64,000 bases of DNA, from positions 5,639,001 through 5,703,000 of the forward strand of contig WPIO01000002.1 of the NCBI GenBank assembly GCA_009760855.2, written 5' to 3'. Within the stretch, counting starts at the first letter, position 1, and every line of letters starts with the position of its first letter. The DNA is from Cristatella mucedo (lineage: Eukaryota; Bryozoa; Phylactolaemata; Cristatellidae). Position numbers and translations under genes: made by a program. Positions 1 through 11,339 of the stretch are shown here, in pieces. Below the pieces are notes generated by a model that did not search any database, was not told where the DNA came from, and saw only the letters and a list, made by a program, of their open reading frames with translations.

Positions 1-554
1 GCCGACAGTTAACACGAAAAGCAGCTTGAAAATGCCACGATTTTACTTTGGACGCAGCGAAATGTTACATGCAATGACAATAGAGCTCAGCACTGCCAAT
101 TTCTCATCGACCTGCCACGGGTTGAGATATCGGCCCAAGCGATTGCTGTCGATTGCCATTCATTGCTCTCGATTGTACATTCACGATTGGTTGAAGGGAT
201 GCGATTGCACGTTAAACACATCGTGGTGTGATACGCAATATCTTGACCCAGCCACTTTCCGGTAATTTTCGCTGGAGCATAGTGTTTGCCGTATTTGCCC
301 GGGCCAGTGCCGTCGATTGCTATACATTGCCCAAGATTAAGCGCACAGGGTGGGTTGGAAGTAGGTGCACGCACAGTCAGCTGTTACGTGGAATGAGAAT
401 TGCAGCTTCATGCAGCCGATTTATTGTCGATTTGTTATGGATTGCGGTACTGACCGCTGCCATTACTGTCGATTGCCGTATTGCTTACAATTAACAAGCA
501 CAATAGCTCGAGTATTCCATGGTTTCACTTTGAACACAATGAAATGTCAAATGC
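1..554 (+). repeat. Degenerate satellite, about 157-bp period (array 1, left part)
   Basis: Three diverged units are visible, with cores near 125, 283 and 438. Each core reads approximately GGATTGCGGTATT, then GCCCGGGCC, then a run of CATTGC/CGATTGC words. The array is cut by a LINE-A insertion at 555 and resumes near 1201. Short frames here are by-products of the repeat. Confidence 0.7.
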
Positions 555-1200
555 AATAATAATAATAATACATTTGATAAAGCACCCCCGGATAACTCAA
601 TCTCTTGCTAGGTGCTTTAAATTTGCTGCAAAGGAAACACGATCGAGTGGCGAGTGGTATCATGCTTGATAAACAACATGAATGATATGGTTAGGGGTGA
701 CATGCACAGGGTCAGCATGCAAGTGTGATTAGTGGCAGCGTGTAGCAGTTTCAGCACGCATAAGCACTTAAAGAACAAATCACAGGGACCCACTAAATGC
801 TGTCATACATTTGTGCGTTTTTAAGTTCTTTTAAATGTGGTCATGTCTGGGGATGTCGGCAGAAGTTGGGAGTGAGTTCCAGGCATTGAGAGCATACGAA
901 CTAAATGTACGGTCTTCGAAGGATTGAGGTTTGTACGAGGCATAGGTAAACAGTTAGATTAAGAAAAGCGGGTGGTACGAGGCTTAGCCTGGTGGAGGAG
1001 TAGATCTGATAGGTAGGCAGGAGCCACAGAATGAAGGGACCTAAAAGTTGGTCCAGCGGTTCAGGTGCTCGCCCCGACCAAGGTCTGAGTGAGATCGTGG
1101 GCTCGAGCCCCGAGGCATATGTGAAGCGCCTGAATAGAGATTAAGTTCTCTTGGGGTGCTATATAAATGAATTACATTTAAATTGAGTGACAAAACCTTG
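555..1200 (-). mobile_element. LINE-A 3' fragment, minus strand, split by a SINE
   Basis: The left edge is the (AAT)n tail, followed by the terminal hairpin in reverse and then the reverse complement of the 3' UTR and RT C-terminus seen in better copies at 3695-4848 and 19790-20690. Homology stops at 1048, a SINE occupies 1049-1184, and LINE homology resumes with GAGTGACAAAACCTTG to about 1200. The words AATGCAAT occur on both sides, which suggests a short target duplication in the satellite. Confidence 0.8.
1049..1184 (+). mobile_element. SINE S2, tRNA-derived, with LINE-A-like 3' end
   Basis: A B-box-like GGGCTCGAGCCCC lies near 1100. The 3' part, AAGCGCCTGAATAGAGATT then AAGTTCTCTTGGGGTGCTAT, closely resembles the terminal hairpin of LINE-A. 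A SINE that shares its 3' end with a LINE is normally mobilised by that LINE's reverse transcriptase; that this holds here is inferred from the match. The copy sits inside a LINE-A copy. Confidence 0.6.
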
Positions 1201-2151
1201 ACAATGCAATGGACAAAACAATTGGAGCTTTTCGCAGCCAATTTGTAGTTGATTTGCCACGGATTGTAATGGATTGCTGCTTCGAGCCGAGCCGGTGCCA
1301 TAGATTGCCATGCATTCCCGAAGATTGTACCAGCGCAATTAGTTCAAATATTATGTAAGCACTTTCAACCGTGTAGTTTTTAATATGGACTCAAAACTGG
1401 AGCGTTGAGAAACCGATTTTAGGGCATTTTATAATGAAATGTTGTGGATGGCGGTATTTGCCCGGGCCCTTGCAGCCAATTCCAGTGCATTGCATCAGAA
1501 TGGTTGAGGCAATTGTAGAGAAATTGTGCGAGTATATTGTAAAAAAATTATTAGAGCAACGTCCAACTACTATTAGAGCTGAAAGTTTACGTTTTCCTCG
1601 CGTTTCGCGGCGAATTTTGGTATTGGTTTTTGCCATTGCAGTCAATTACAGTACATCGATGCAGAATGGAGGCGGTAATTGTAGTACAGTTGTGCGAGTA
1701 CACAATAGCAGAAGAGTAAAACAGTTTTTAATAACAACTAGAGCTTCTAGTGCATGCGTTGTGGTCGCTTTTCTGTATGGGACCGGGCCATTGAGTTGAT
1801 TGCAGTGCATTGCATGGGAACGCCCATGCAAAATGGGATGAAATTTTATGGGTTGACTTTGATAGAAGTCTTGTCTTATAAGAAATGTAAATTAGCTCTT
1901 CATATTGACGATTTGAGGATGATTTGCAGTTGAATTGGAGTGGATTGCGGTATTTCTCTAGGCCATTTCGGGCGATAGCCGAGCATTGCCAGAGTGAGCG
2001 GATGCACAATTTTGTGGTTTTACGTGGATTTGCACACAACACAGTTCGCTTTATTATGCAATAAGAATTGGAGCTCGGCGCAATCTATTTCTAGTAGTTT
2101 TGCGGTGGATGCGGTAGATTGCAGTGGATGATTGCGGTATTGGCCCGAGTA
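1201..2151 (+). repeat. Degenerate satellite, about 170-bp period (array 1, middle)
   Basis: Core words recur near 1443, 1616, 1762, 1934 and 2127. Each has a GGATTGCGGTATT-like word, a GCCCGGGCC-like word and then CATTGCAGTCGATTGCAGTGCATTGC-type sequence, diverged between units. The 121-codon frame at 1434-1799 lies within the repeat and is not considered a gene. Confidence 0.7.
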
Positions 2152-2340
2152 ATGTAATGTAATGTATCTCCGTCAGTAACTCCACAAAGTCATAAAGACC
2201 ATGTGGGCGTTACGCAGGAGAGTTTTGTATAGCGCACTCACAGCCTAAGCGGCTTTCGGTACGCATTCGGTAGCCAACAGACTTCGTCTCACAACAAAGA
2301 GAAAGTGGGAAGCATAGCAGAGTTAGGAGAGCAGTTGAGC
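2152..2340 (-). mobile_element. LINE-B 3' end, minus strand
   Basis: This is the reverse complement of the LINE-B 3' UTR at 3579-3694 and 4849-4920. It starts with the TACAT-type tail (ATGTAATGTAATGTATC), then the conserved CTCCACAAAGTCATAAAGACC block, and runs to the CTCTGCTATGCTTCCC region in reverse. It interrupts the satellite array. Confidence 0.8.
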
Positions 2341-2815
2341 CATCGCTGTCGATTGCAGTGCATAGCACGAGAACACCCGCGCCAATGCAAGCGAAATTGT
2401 GCGAGTGCAATTTTCACAGGGTATACTATCGTATGCAATCAAAAAACGAACTTTTCGCACCGGTTTCTTTAGTTTTATGGTGGAATGCAGTGGATTGCGG
2501 TATTAGCCCGGGTCAGCTGCGATCTTGATCAGTGGACTCTGTAAGAACGCTTGAGCGAAATCGACGGAAATTTCGTGTTACGATTTTAAATGAAGCTAGT
2601 TTTATCTTCCAACTTTTTGGAGCATTCCGAAGCATATTCGTGATAGAATTGAGACAAATTAAAGTGGATTGTGGTACGTGCCACCATCTTTGTAGCTCAT
2701 TTGCACGAGTTCGCATTCGCACAGTGACATGAACTACAATATCCACTTGAAACTTGAGCTCTGCAGCGCCCCAATTTCCTGTTTAGTTTGAGCCTAACTA
2801 GAGTGGATTGCGTAA
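2341..2815 (+). repeat. Degenerate satellite (array 1, right end)
   Basis: Further units have cores near 2480 (GGATTGCGGTATTAGCCCGG), 2665 and 2803. The similarity fades after about 2815. Confidence 0.6.
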
Positions 2816-3004
2816 TTCGTCAAACCCATGGCTTCCCGGAGAGTTGCTCGCTCTGCACCGATGCGGAAGTCGAGGCTTGTTATCGTAAAGCGGTCGATGC
2901 GTGAGTGCCTAGCGAAGTCTAGGCGTGCCGATGAGCCCTGGTCTGGCTGAGCATATTCAATACCTGCTGGATTGGTTGCTGTCATTCGGTAAGAGAACAT
3001 AATA

Positions 3005-3210
3005 ATATGACGCTTGTATAGGGCCCAAGAGAAGTAAACCTCTTTACAGGGAATTCACGTCCATAAGAAAATACAATTCACTTGTATACTTGTTCACTTG
3101 TCCTAAGGGAATCGAATCTCCTCCGGAGCTTCTCATATGCCGCAGGGGTCAAGCCCACGGCATCGGTAGTCAACAATGATCACGTTACCTCCTGGGCTAA
3201 ACGGTGCTGC
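3005..3210 (-). mobile_element. Possible decayed SINE S2, minus strand
   Basis: The left end, CTTGTATAGGGCCCAAGAGAAG, resembles the reversed 3' end of S2. The right part has GGTCAAGCCCACGG and CCTCCTGGGCTAAAC, which resemble reversed tRNA-like boxes. The match is loose. Confidence 0.3.
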
Positions 3211-3317
3211 AAAGGAAGCATGGCGATTGATGAGTGGTAACATGGACATGCTGTGAGCACGCTCACAGCTCACAGCAGAAATTCACAAGTACAAGTAGAA
3301 CATGCTGTAAGGAATAT

Positions 3318-4920
3318 CGATGGCTTTCAATCTTCTTTTCAAATGTAGTCAAGTCAGCGTCATAACGTCAGCCTGTAGTAGCTCCAAGCTTTGGGAGCAG
3401 TATACTAACCGCCTAAAGAGCGTTGGCGACAGAAGCTTTAGCTCGGCAGGTCCTAGACTGTGGAGCTCGCTTCCTCAATTCTTGTGCAACGACAACTACT
3501 CTCCAGCTGCCCACTATGGCTCATCCTTTTCAGCGGTCTTGTGCTGCTACTTCCATGCTAATGACTACCCCAACTGTTCTCCTGACTCTGCTATGCTTCC
3601 CACTTTCTCTTTGTTGCGTGAGACGAAGTCTGTTGGCTACCGAATGCGTACCGAAGGCCGCTTAGGCTGTCAGTGCGCTATACAAAACTCTCCTATAATA
3701 ATAATAATAATAATAATAATAATGTACTTGATAAAGCGCCCTCAGTGAACTTAATCTCTTTCTAGGCGCTTTACATTTGCTGCAAAGGGAAATGCAATTG
3801 AATGGTAAGTTAAATCATGCTTGAAAAACAAAAAAAATGAATAACATGGTTAAGGGTGACATGCACAGGGTCGGCATGTAAATGTGGTTAGTGGCAGCAT
3901 GCACAGTGTCAGCACGCATAAGCACGTGAATGACGAATCACAGGGACCCACTAAACGCTGTCCTAAATAGGTGTGTTTTTAAGTTCCTTTTAAATGTGGT
4001 CAGGTCAGGGGATGTTCTGACGCAGGTCGGGAGGGAGTTCCAGGCTTTGGGAGCACACGAACTAAATGCACGGTCTCCAAAGGATTTAAGGTTTGTACGA
4101 GGCATTTGTAGACTGTTGGATTCCGAAAAGCGAGTGGTACGATGCTTGGCCTGATGGGGGAGTATGTCGGAGAGATAGTCTGGAGCCATAGAATGAAGAG
4201 ACCTAAAAGTGAGCGACAAAACCTTGAAGTCAATCCGTTGGTTGACTGGCAGCCAGTGCAGGTCGGCGAGAAGTGGAGTAACGTGCCAACTGCGACGCTT
4301 ACGACAGACAAGCCTAGCTGCAGAGTTTTGCACCAGCAGCAATCGCCTGATCGCACATGCTGGTAGGCCAGTAAGCAGTGAGTTGCAGCAGTCGAGATGA
4401 GATGTCACGAATGCATGGACCAACTTGGACGTGGTATCCTTATCTAAACAAGCCCGAATTTTAGCAATGTTATGAAGCTGAAAATAGGCAGATTTGACTG
4501 TGGAGCTGATATGGTCGTCTAACGAGAGGTCGCTTTGGAATATGACACCTAGATTTCGAGCTGATTTGACAGGAGATATGCTGGCAGAGCTAATTTTGAG
4601 AGACAGCCTTTCCAATCTCTGAACCACACTCGGTTAGCCCATAACTAGTAAGTTAGTTTTGTCATCGTTTAGTTTTAGAAAATTTGCTGCCATCCATGTG
4701 CGGATGTCATCGATGCATGTAGCAAGTTGAGAGAAATTGAGGTGCTCAAAGGCTGGGGGGATCAAAGCAAAGGTACAACTGAGTGTCATCCGCATAGAAG
4801 TGAAAGCCTAGATTGTGCTTGGCAATCACATCAGCAAGAGGGAGAGACCTCCTGCGTAACACCCACATGGCCTTTATGACTTTGTGGAGTTACAGACGGA
4901 GATACATTACATTACATTAA
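3318..4920 (+). mobile_element. LINE-B 3' portion, interrupted by LINE-A
   Basis: The left half, 3318-3694, encodes the end of a LINE ORF (the GDRSFSSAGPRLWSSLP region, usual for CR1-type RT C-termini) and the 3' UTR. The right half, 4849-4920, supplies the last CTCCTGCGTAACACCCACATG block and the ACATTACATTACATT tail. The halves join at CTCCT, which is present on both sides of the inserted LINE-A. The uninterrupted minus-strand copy at 2152-2340 shows the expected continuous sequence. Confidence 0.85.
3695..4848 (-). mobile_element. LINE-A copy with RT C-terminal ORF, inserted in LINE-B
   Basis: The minus strand has an open frame of 229 codons (4627-3938). It holds the C-terminal part of a CR1/L2-type reverse transcriptase, including the LGVIFQSDLSLDDH, NSAARLVC, LADLHWLPVNQRIDFKVLS and AFSSCAPKAWNSLPTCVR blocks. 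Just upstream (about 4780-4800) the broken frame still encodes the FYADD catalytic motif of the palm. Fingers, most of the palm, endonuclease and ORF1 are absent, so the copy is 5'-truncated. The 3' end has the conserved hairpin and an (ATT)n tail. The 5-bp CTCCT flanks (3690-3694 and 4849-4853) look like a target duplication. Not functional. Confidence 0.88.
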
Positions 4921-5205
4921 CTAAAGACACGGTCACCAAAGGGTTCGAGGTTGGTTAGAGGTGCAGGTAAATGACTTGAAACAAGAGCGGGTGGTAGGAA
5001 GTCCAGCGTGACTGGGAAGTAGCTCGATTAGGTAAACCGGAGCCAGAGAGTAAAATGACGTGATAGTGGGTGAAGAAATCTCCTCGTAGTCGATAAGCTG
5101 GTGGATGTGGATAGTGTGTAGGTTGATTACGATTCCTGTAATATGGGAACTGCGCTCACGACAGACAAGCCTTGCTGCAGAGTTTTGCACCAGCCGTAAG
5201 TGCGT
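4921..5205 (-). mobile_element. LINE RT C-terminal fragment, minus strand
   Basis: The frame at 5190-4933 translates to a diverged RT C-terminal stretch, with QNSAARLVCRERSSHIT and SFYSLAPVYLIELLPSHAG matching LINE-A blocks. It is more decayed than the neighbouring copy and has no recognisable 3' end. Confidence 0.7.
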
Positions 5206-7379
5206 TAGTACATGTCATTGGGGGAAAGACAGTCTTATCGCCGCGCGATAAGCGGCACGAAGTGTTTCACTGCAGTTTTCGCTGCAGCTTTCGCCTGCTT
5301 TATGTCCGAAAAATTAGCTCCATAGTAATAACGGCATACGATACGCACCAGCAATGCTCGACCTTTAGGCTTTGGCGTTGTCATTCGCATTATTATTTGC
5401 GACTGCTTGTGACCGGGCAAGACTATCCCAAATGTTAAAGGAGGCCTCGGCGGGCTCTTTAAGCGCACGTTCCGCTACCTAAGTCAATAAAGGTTAGACT
5501 GCCATAAGAGCACCGAGTGGCCATCTTTGCAGCACTTCTGTTGGCGTTTCTAAATGTTAGCCATTATAGACTGAGTGGTGGGGCTTTAAAACGTCTTATT
5601 GACTTTTCTAACCCCTAGCTTTCGCGCTGTCACAGTAGGTATCCAAGTATTTTCCCGTGTACAGAAATGGACTAAATAATCCAGTCTAATCTTCTAATCA
5701 ATAAATGGACAACGTGTCTTGCCGGAGAGTTCAGCTATAAGGATTCGGCAGGCACGTATCTTCGTAGGATCAAAAATGTGAAATAAAATTTATGCTTGTA
5801 CATTCCGTTGAAATCACGCTGCATATGTAATGATTGTGCAGTGATGAGATACAGGAAACGCCACCTGTCTACTTGCTCAGCTAATGGCAAAGCAGCCAGT
5901 TTCTGTGAAGTCCGCAATTGCCTTACAAATAAGGTGGCCACGCCAAAAATAGTTTCGTAGTACGCCATCCAGTATGCACGCTCACTTTTTGCAGTCCAGC
6001 AAGTCTAGATCGTGCTCATCAACTGAATACTATCGCTTGCCGCAAAGAAGTTCGAGAAACTCGGCTGCCGTAGAACCAAAGAACTATCTAGCACGTAAAA
6101 TAGGACGCTCGCTGTTTATGCTCTGTACATGTAGCAGCTTCCGTACGTGTGCTATTCAGTCGAAGCAACATGTTGTCCTTGACCTTATCATCGGTGACGC
6201 GTTCGCCGATCTCTGACAGGACGGAAGCTTCCGGGCTTCTTCAGTCTCTTCCTATTGCACAATCTTTCGCATGCAGCGTTTCTGTTGAGTTCCGTCAGCG
6301 CCCGCACTGAGTGCCGCAGCGTGACACGGAGTGACACTCTTTTGTTGCTCGTTTTTCTCATTGCTGTCTGCAATAGGTTTGCATATATTCTGCTCGCTTA
6401 GCTCCTTTGTGGGCCCTATCCTTTCTGCGAAAAATTACCGGTCCACAGTGAGAGGCACAAACCGCACGGTTTTTAAGATAGTAAATTAGCGTACACTCGT
6501 GAGAAATCACAAACACTTCAACTTTGCGTTTGAAAGCGCACCCGAGGGCCCGCTGACCTAGCTGGTGAGCCCACCGCACTGATTGCCAAGCGTAGAGCTA
6601 TCATTTCACAAATAAAATATCTGTAGGAGGAAAATAAAAACGTATTTAAAAAAATGATACAATAATTTTCTTAAAAACGAACATAAATATAATTTTACAA
6701 AAAATGTATTCGTCAGCGTTGGTTAGTGAATCGGCACTGAGTTGCTAAATCGGAGCGATGCAGATGTGCTGATCCTGGTAGAATTTATATTCTTTATACA
6801 GTAAGCCTACTTACCCACAAAGAATCGCTGGACGATTCTGTGCATGCATGTCCATTGCTTGCCAAAGGAAGGCGAACCCAGGCAAGTTCACTTTCAACGA
6901 TGAGAAAGTAGATAACTAACTAACTAGCCAAACATATTCTAGGAACTGATAGCTATTCTCCGTCTGGTCAGTGTCGTCACCAAACACAATGCTGACATTT
7001 ATTTCTTCGCTATTTCTCAAGAAGAAGCTGTAACGCTCAAGTGACACCAAATTCTACCTATCCTTAGACCATTCTAATCCTTACTCCTCGGCAGACTCGC
7101 CGCTCACTATTTCAAGTGCTACGTATTTTATAACGCGCCTATATAGCTTTCAGTAGTCAGTAGATAGAGGTGACCAAATGTGACCAGCGGCTAGTATCCG
7201 GGGCAAGGCGCTGCGCTCGCATACACATGCCAAGGCAATGGGCGAATGGGGCCAAGCAAACCACCCGCGACACGACACCCTATTTTGATAAAGCAGGAAG
7301 TTCGTACGAACGCTGTGCTAGTTTGTTGACGTGGCGCAATCCACAGCTGGCAATAGCTTCCTGATAGCGGTAGACGCCG
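5206..7379. other. No assignable feature
   Basis: I see no transposon match, no convincing exon and no tandem array. Frames here are under 81 codons and appear random. Base composition is mixed and becomes AT-rich at about 6590-6720. Confidence 0.5.
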
Positions 7380-8210
7380 CTAGCTCGCAGCAGTCGCTTA
7401 CGTTCACCGTCGGCTGTGGACTCGGCAGCGAGCATCGAGGTGAGCAGCAGAGGCAATGCGCCCCGCCCCTGCGATAGCTGAACACCGCCGGCGTACGGCG
7501 GTGGGAGAGTTCGGGTTAGGAGTGTCCTGGCGCGGTCGGATCGGCCACCTTTTTAGAGCTCGCCGAGTCCTCTTAATGACCCGCGTTGCTGGAGTGGGAC
7601 ACGCTACGCCTAACGGCTCGATCCGTTGGCCGGTCTCCGCCCCCCCCCGGCGTTCCCAGAAAACGGAGGGTGACGTCACGCGGTAGTCTAGACGTCGGCG
7701 CCGTCCCGCCAGTAACGCAAGTGTAACCGAGATCGGCTGGGCGGTGGGGCTGGTGTAGAGGGGGGGGGGGGGGTAGCGCGGCCCTGCGCGTCCGCTCAGT
7801 TCGGCGGTCTCGCTCAGCGCCGACCAACTCTCGCTGTCGGCGTGGGCGACCGGCTTCAGCGCTGGGACGGCGTGCGTCAGGGTCAGACCGGCTTCTGCGC
7901 TGCGGCGTGTGTCAGGGTCAGCCAGCGCAGCATCCGTTGGCGCTCGGACCTCGAGGGCTAGCTAGCTAGCCCGCCTGCCGCTCCTGGGCGGGGTAGCGGT
8001 GTGCTCGCTGGCGTCCAGGGGCAAACTCCGGCATGCCCTCCGACGGCTCCGTTTTCGGGCCGAGTCGGGCGACGGACGTCAGTTGATGCAAACGTTTGCT
8101 GCTTCGTGGCGGCGGAGCCGGCTTCGCCGCAAAGGACGGAGTATGAGCGCTATTACGGCGAGCGAGGATCGTGCGCACGGAGACAAACGGCGACCGAAAG
8201 TAAAGTTTTA
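7380..8210. promoter_or_regulatory. GC/CpG-rich island, possible promoter or first exon
   Basis: GC and CpG density rise sharply compared with the flanks. The block includes short G and C homopolymers (about 7640-7650 and 7760-7772) and a perfect 18-bp palindrome at 7955-7972. A short + strand frame, ATG at 8143 to AAA at 8199, ends at a GTAAAG donor-like site, which could be a short first coding exon. That is weak evidence. No protein is recognisable and the overlapping frames on both strands are what GC-rich DNA gives by chance. Confidence 0.35.
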
Positions 8211-9066
8211 AGGCCGATTGAACAGGCTTGTTTACACTGTACGCAGTGGCAGAAGTGCCTCAGCGGATATGGCTCCTGCATGCTGTAGGCGATATCAGAT
8301 TGCCTCCATAAGCTGTCTCTATCGCCTGCGTAAGGGAAGGCGTCTCGTACGGCTCGCCTTCAGCCGCTCTATTTCCCAGTTCATCGCTTGGAGTGGAGGT
8401 CAAAGGCGTCTAATATCTCCGAAAAGGAGTAGGTAGAAAACTTACCTCTTGAATTGGCTCTTAGATGCTGCACGGCAACGGCCAACTGTTTAAAAGTAAC
8501 AGTAAAGCAGCCGTTTTTCGCTCAAATTTAAAAAGCAGTAAACAGCTGTTTTTCAAACCATTTTAATATTTCTAAAGGAAATTTTCAGAGATAAAGATAC
8601 TGCAACTGAAGCTCCAACGTTCATTTCAGAAATGAAATATGTCAATCGAAAACTATGATTCAAAATTTCTTTTGAATGTGCGAGTGAGTTGTTATGATGA
8701 TTTCTATCAGCTTGGCCCAAAACTGATTTTAAAGTGCAATTTAAAAAAAACTAAGTAAGCTATTAATTAAATTGATCTTGTGGCGTACACAAAATTGGCA
8801 TTTTTTTTAGCTATGTCTCCAATTTGGGAAAACACCGAAAAATAAAAGAATCCAATTACTGAAGAGCTAGAAAGGTAATGTAGACGATGCTGCAATAAAC
8901 AACATCAAATGTTCTAGAAATGCCACGAAAACATTGAAGAATCATCTGAAAATAGGTGGGATTTTGATAAACCTACCAGAGGGCGCAAATCAAGGAATAA
9001 CACGTGAACCATAAGTAAAGATAAGCGATTGCCGATTTCCTGAGGCCATAGAGCCTGAAGGAGATC

Positions 9067-11170
9067 ATTACCGATCCGGCTACTGATGGAATATCAATAA
9101 GAGCTATAGCTAGAAACAAGTATGCACGGAAATCAACTTTACGGGATCGATTCAAAGTTCCAGCGAACAAAAGTGATGTGATAAATCTAGTGCGTGATGA
9201 TTACAATGGAAAGAGAAACAAAATGATGGCCGACATATGGGGAAAACTCGAGAGAGGAGGTAAGTTTAGCACGACTTGAAGAATACACAACCGTAAGAGG
9301 ACGTCAATTCTTCCTTGTCAAAATTTATGATAGTGGCGATAAAACAACAAAATAGAGGTTCTTGTTTGTGTATCTGGTTCGTGCACTGTTCTAGTTATAA
9401 TAATATCAATAATAATAACACACTTGATAAAGCGCCCGAAGAAAGCTGAATCTCTTTCTAGGAGATTTAAATTTGCTGCAAAGGAAATACGGTCAAATGG
9501 TGAGTGGTATCATGCTTGATAAATAATATGAATAACATGGTTAGGGGTAACATGCACAGGGTCAGCATTCAAGTGTGATTAGTGGCAGCATGCACTGTGT
9601 CAGCATGAGTTAGCACATAAAGGACGATTCGCAGGGACCTACCAAATGCTGTGCTAAATAGGGACATTTTTTAATTTCTTTTTAAATCTTGTCAAGTTAA
9701 GGGACGTCGTGACACATGTCGGGAGTGAGTTCCGGGCTTTGGGAGCATACGAACTAAAGGCAAGGTCTCCACAGGAATTGAGGTTTGTACGAGTTATTCG
9801 TAAACAGTTAGTAGCTGTAAGCACCAGCTGTAAGCACCTGATTGCACAGGCCGGTAGACTAGCAAGCAGTAGGTTACAGAAGTCAAGACGGGATGACACA
9901 AATGCATGGACCAACTTAAATGTGGTATCCTTGTCTAAACATGCCCGAATTTCAGCAATATTGTGTAGCTAAAAGATATGATCGAATTAATGAAACATCA
10001 TTTGAGCGTTTTCGGAATAGCAATGGATAGGGCTTTGATGGCATCTAATCAGAATAGCTCTACAGTACATAAGAAATGTATTAGCCACATCGATATCATC
10101 AGACAATTCTGCATAAATCACGATCTGCATTTTGAAGTGTGTGATACATTTTGCAAGAAGAGTACTGAGATGGAAGATTTTAAACCTGGACTGTGACCAT
10201 ATTGATGGAATGGACAATTTTGAAGCAGCTACGGACTTAGAAGTAAGCAGCGATGATACATTAGTAGGAGACGTCTATTACCACAATCTGCTCACAAAAT
10301 CACGCAAGCTTGTTTAAAGTTCATCAAAAAATCAACTATTTAAAATTTTTTTAATCGAAATTAAAAGCTTAGTTCAGATGCGAGATTGAATTGCATCTTT
10401 ACGTGAAGACGAGCAGGAACTCAATCCCAATATTTGCTAGACCCGCAATAAAAGACAGAAGTCGCCATCCACATGACACTAACCGAATTCAATGTGTTGA
10501 AAATGATTGGGACAGCATATTTTGATGCTCTGAAAACTCTTCTGAAGGCAGCGGAACCTATGAAACTTGCTGTTGAGAATCTAAATCGAGAAGACGCGAC
10601 GTTGAAGAGTGCTGACATATTTTTATAGTTCATGCTCAACAAGCTCTCTAACCTGAATAATGACATTAACACTAAGGCCATGGAAAATTTCAAGTGTTGC
10701 GTTGAAGAGCGATTGAACAAGGATGTTACGAATCTTTTGCGGAGTCTCACAGAATTATCTGTCGCCCCATCAAAAACTACGCTAGATTTTTCAGGAATTC
10801 TTGTGTCTTGTCTATTTGGAGTCATCGATGTAGAAGTTGTCGTTGAACAGTCGTCAAATGATGCCGAAGGTGTGAACTTATCTCTTCAATATGAATTGAA
10901 GTCATTTCTTCAAAAATATAGATCATCAACTGCAGTCGGGGAAAATTGCTTTTTTAAATGGCTTAAGTCCAAGTTCAGGCACTTCAAGAACTCTGGCCGG
11001 TGCACTGAAAATCTCCAGAAAATGTAAAACGCAGTTATATACTTTAAATAGACATAAGCGGACGTTGAACAAGTTTTTGGTCTTTAAGAATTTATTGTAC
11101 AATTAAAATCACGTCTCTCAGAAAAGTCACTTAATGCAAATGTGTTTTTGATATACTATCATGAGAAGTA
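9067..11170 (+). pseudogene. hAT transposase pseudogene
   Basis: In hAT elements the transposase binds the ends and catalyses cut-and-paste transposition with an RNase H-like fold and a C-terminal hATC dimerisation region. Here the pieces occur in the right order in shifting frames. The segments are: 9067-9282, with LVRDDYNGKRNKMMADIWGK; 9283-9350, with LEEYTTVRGRQFF, a degraded form of the usual DEWTS-like stretch; 9351-9395, with VCVSGSC; then after the LINE-A insertion 9978-10196, with IELMKHHLSVFGIAMDR and CINHDLHFEVCDTFCKK. An acidic linker follows (10198-10316), then TAYFDALKTLLKAAEPMKLA (about 10512-10571) with an in-frame TAG, the open frame 10632-11027, and a hATC-like end with LKSRLSEKSLNANVFLIYYH (about 11105-11167). 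Frameshifts, stops and the insertion make it non-functional. Confidence 0.82.
9396..9977 (-). mobile_element. LINE-A 3' fragment inserted in hAT transposase
   Basis: The left edge is an AATAAT tail followed by the reversed terminal hairpin (TTGATAAAGCGCCC to AGGAGATTTAAATTTGC). The right part encodes RT C-terminal residues on the minus strand (LVHAFVSSRLDFCNLLLASLPACAIRCLQ). Transposase coding resumes immediately to the right at 9978, so the LINE arrived after the hAT element. Confidence 0.85.
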
Positions 11171-11339
11171 AAAACGAATTGAATGAAAAATTATCACGAA
11201 AGATATATAATGAAACGGTGTTCATCCCAAAAGGAAGCTATTGACTGTAGAATTAGTGAAAATGAGAAAAACAGTGAAAGCAGCTGTAAACTGCTGTTTT
11301 TTGAAAATTTAAAACAAACAGTAAACAGTTTTTTTTTAC

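Larger units (their letters stand above)
8484..11330 (+). mobile_element. Decayed autonomous hAT transposon
   Basis: The extent is inferred from inverted AACTGTTTA words at 8484 and 11330 and from shared subterminal AGCAGTAAACAGCTG-type and GCTGTTTTTC-type motifs near both ends. The span, less the LINE-A inserted at 9396-9977, is about 2.3 kb, in the range for hAT elements. It surrounds a broken transposase gene. I could not find a convincing 8-bp target duplication, so the exact termini are uncertain. Confidence 0.6.

Noticed and set aside
1095-1120. Functional tRNA from the B-box-like word in S2
   Set aside because: No cloverleaf can be drawn; the context and LINE-like 3' end indicate a SINE.
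3938-4627. 229-codon RT frame as an active gene
   Set aside because: It is only the C-terminal part of a 5'-truncated LINE copy; upstream RT, endonuclease and ORF1 are absent.
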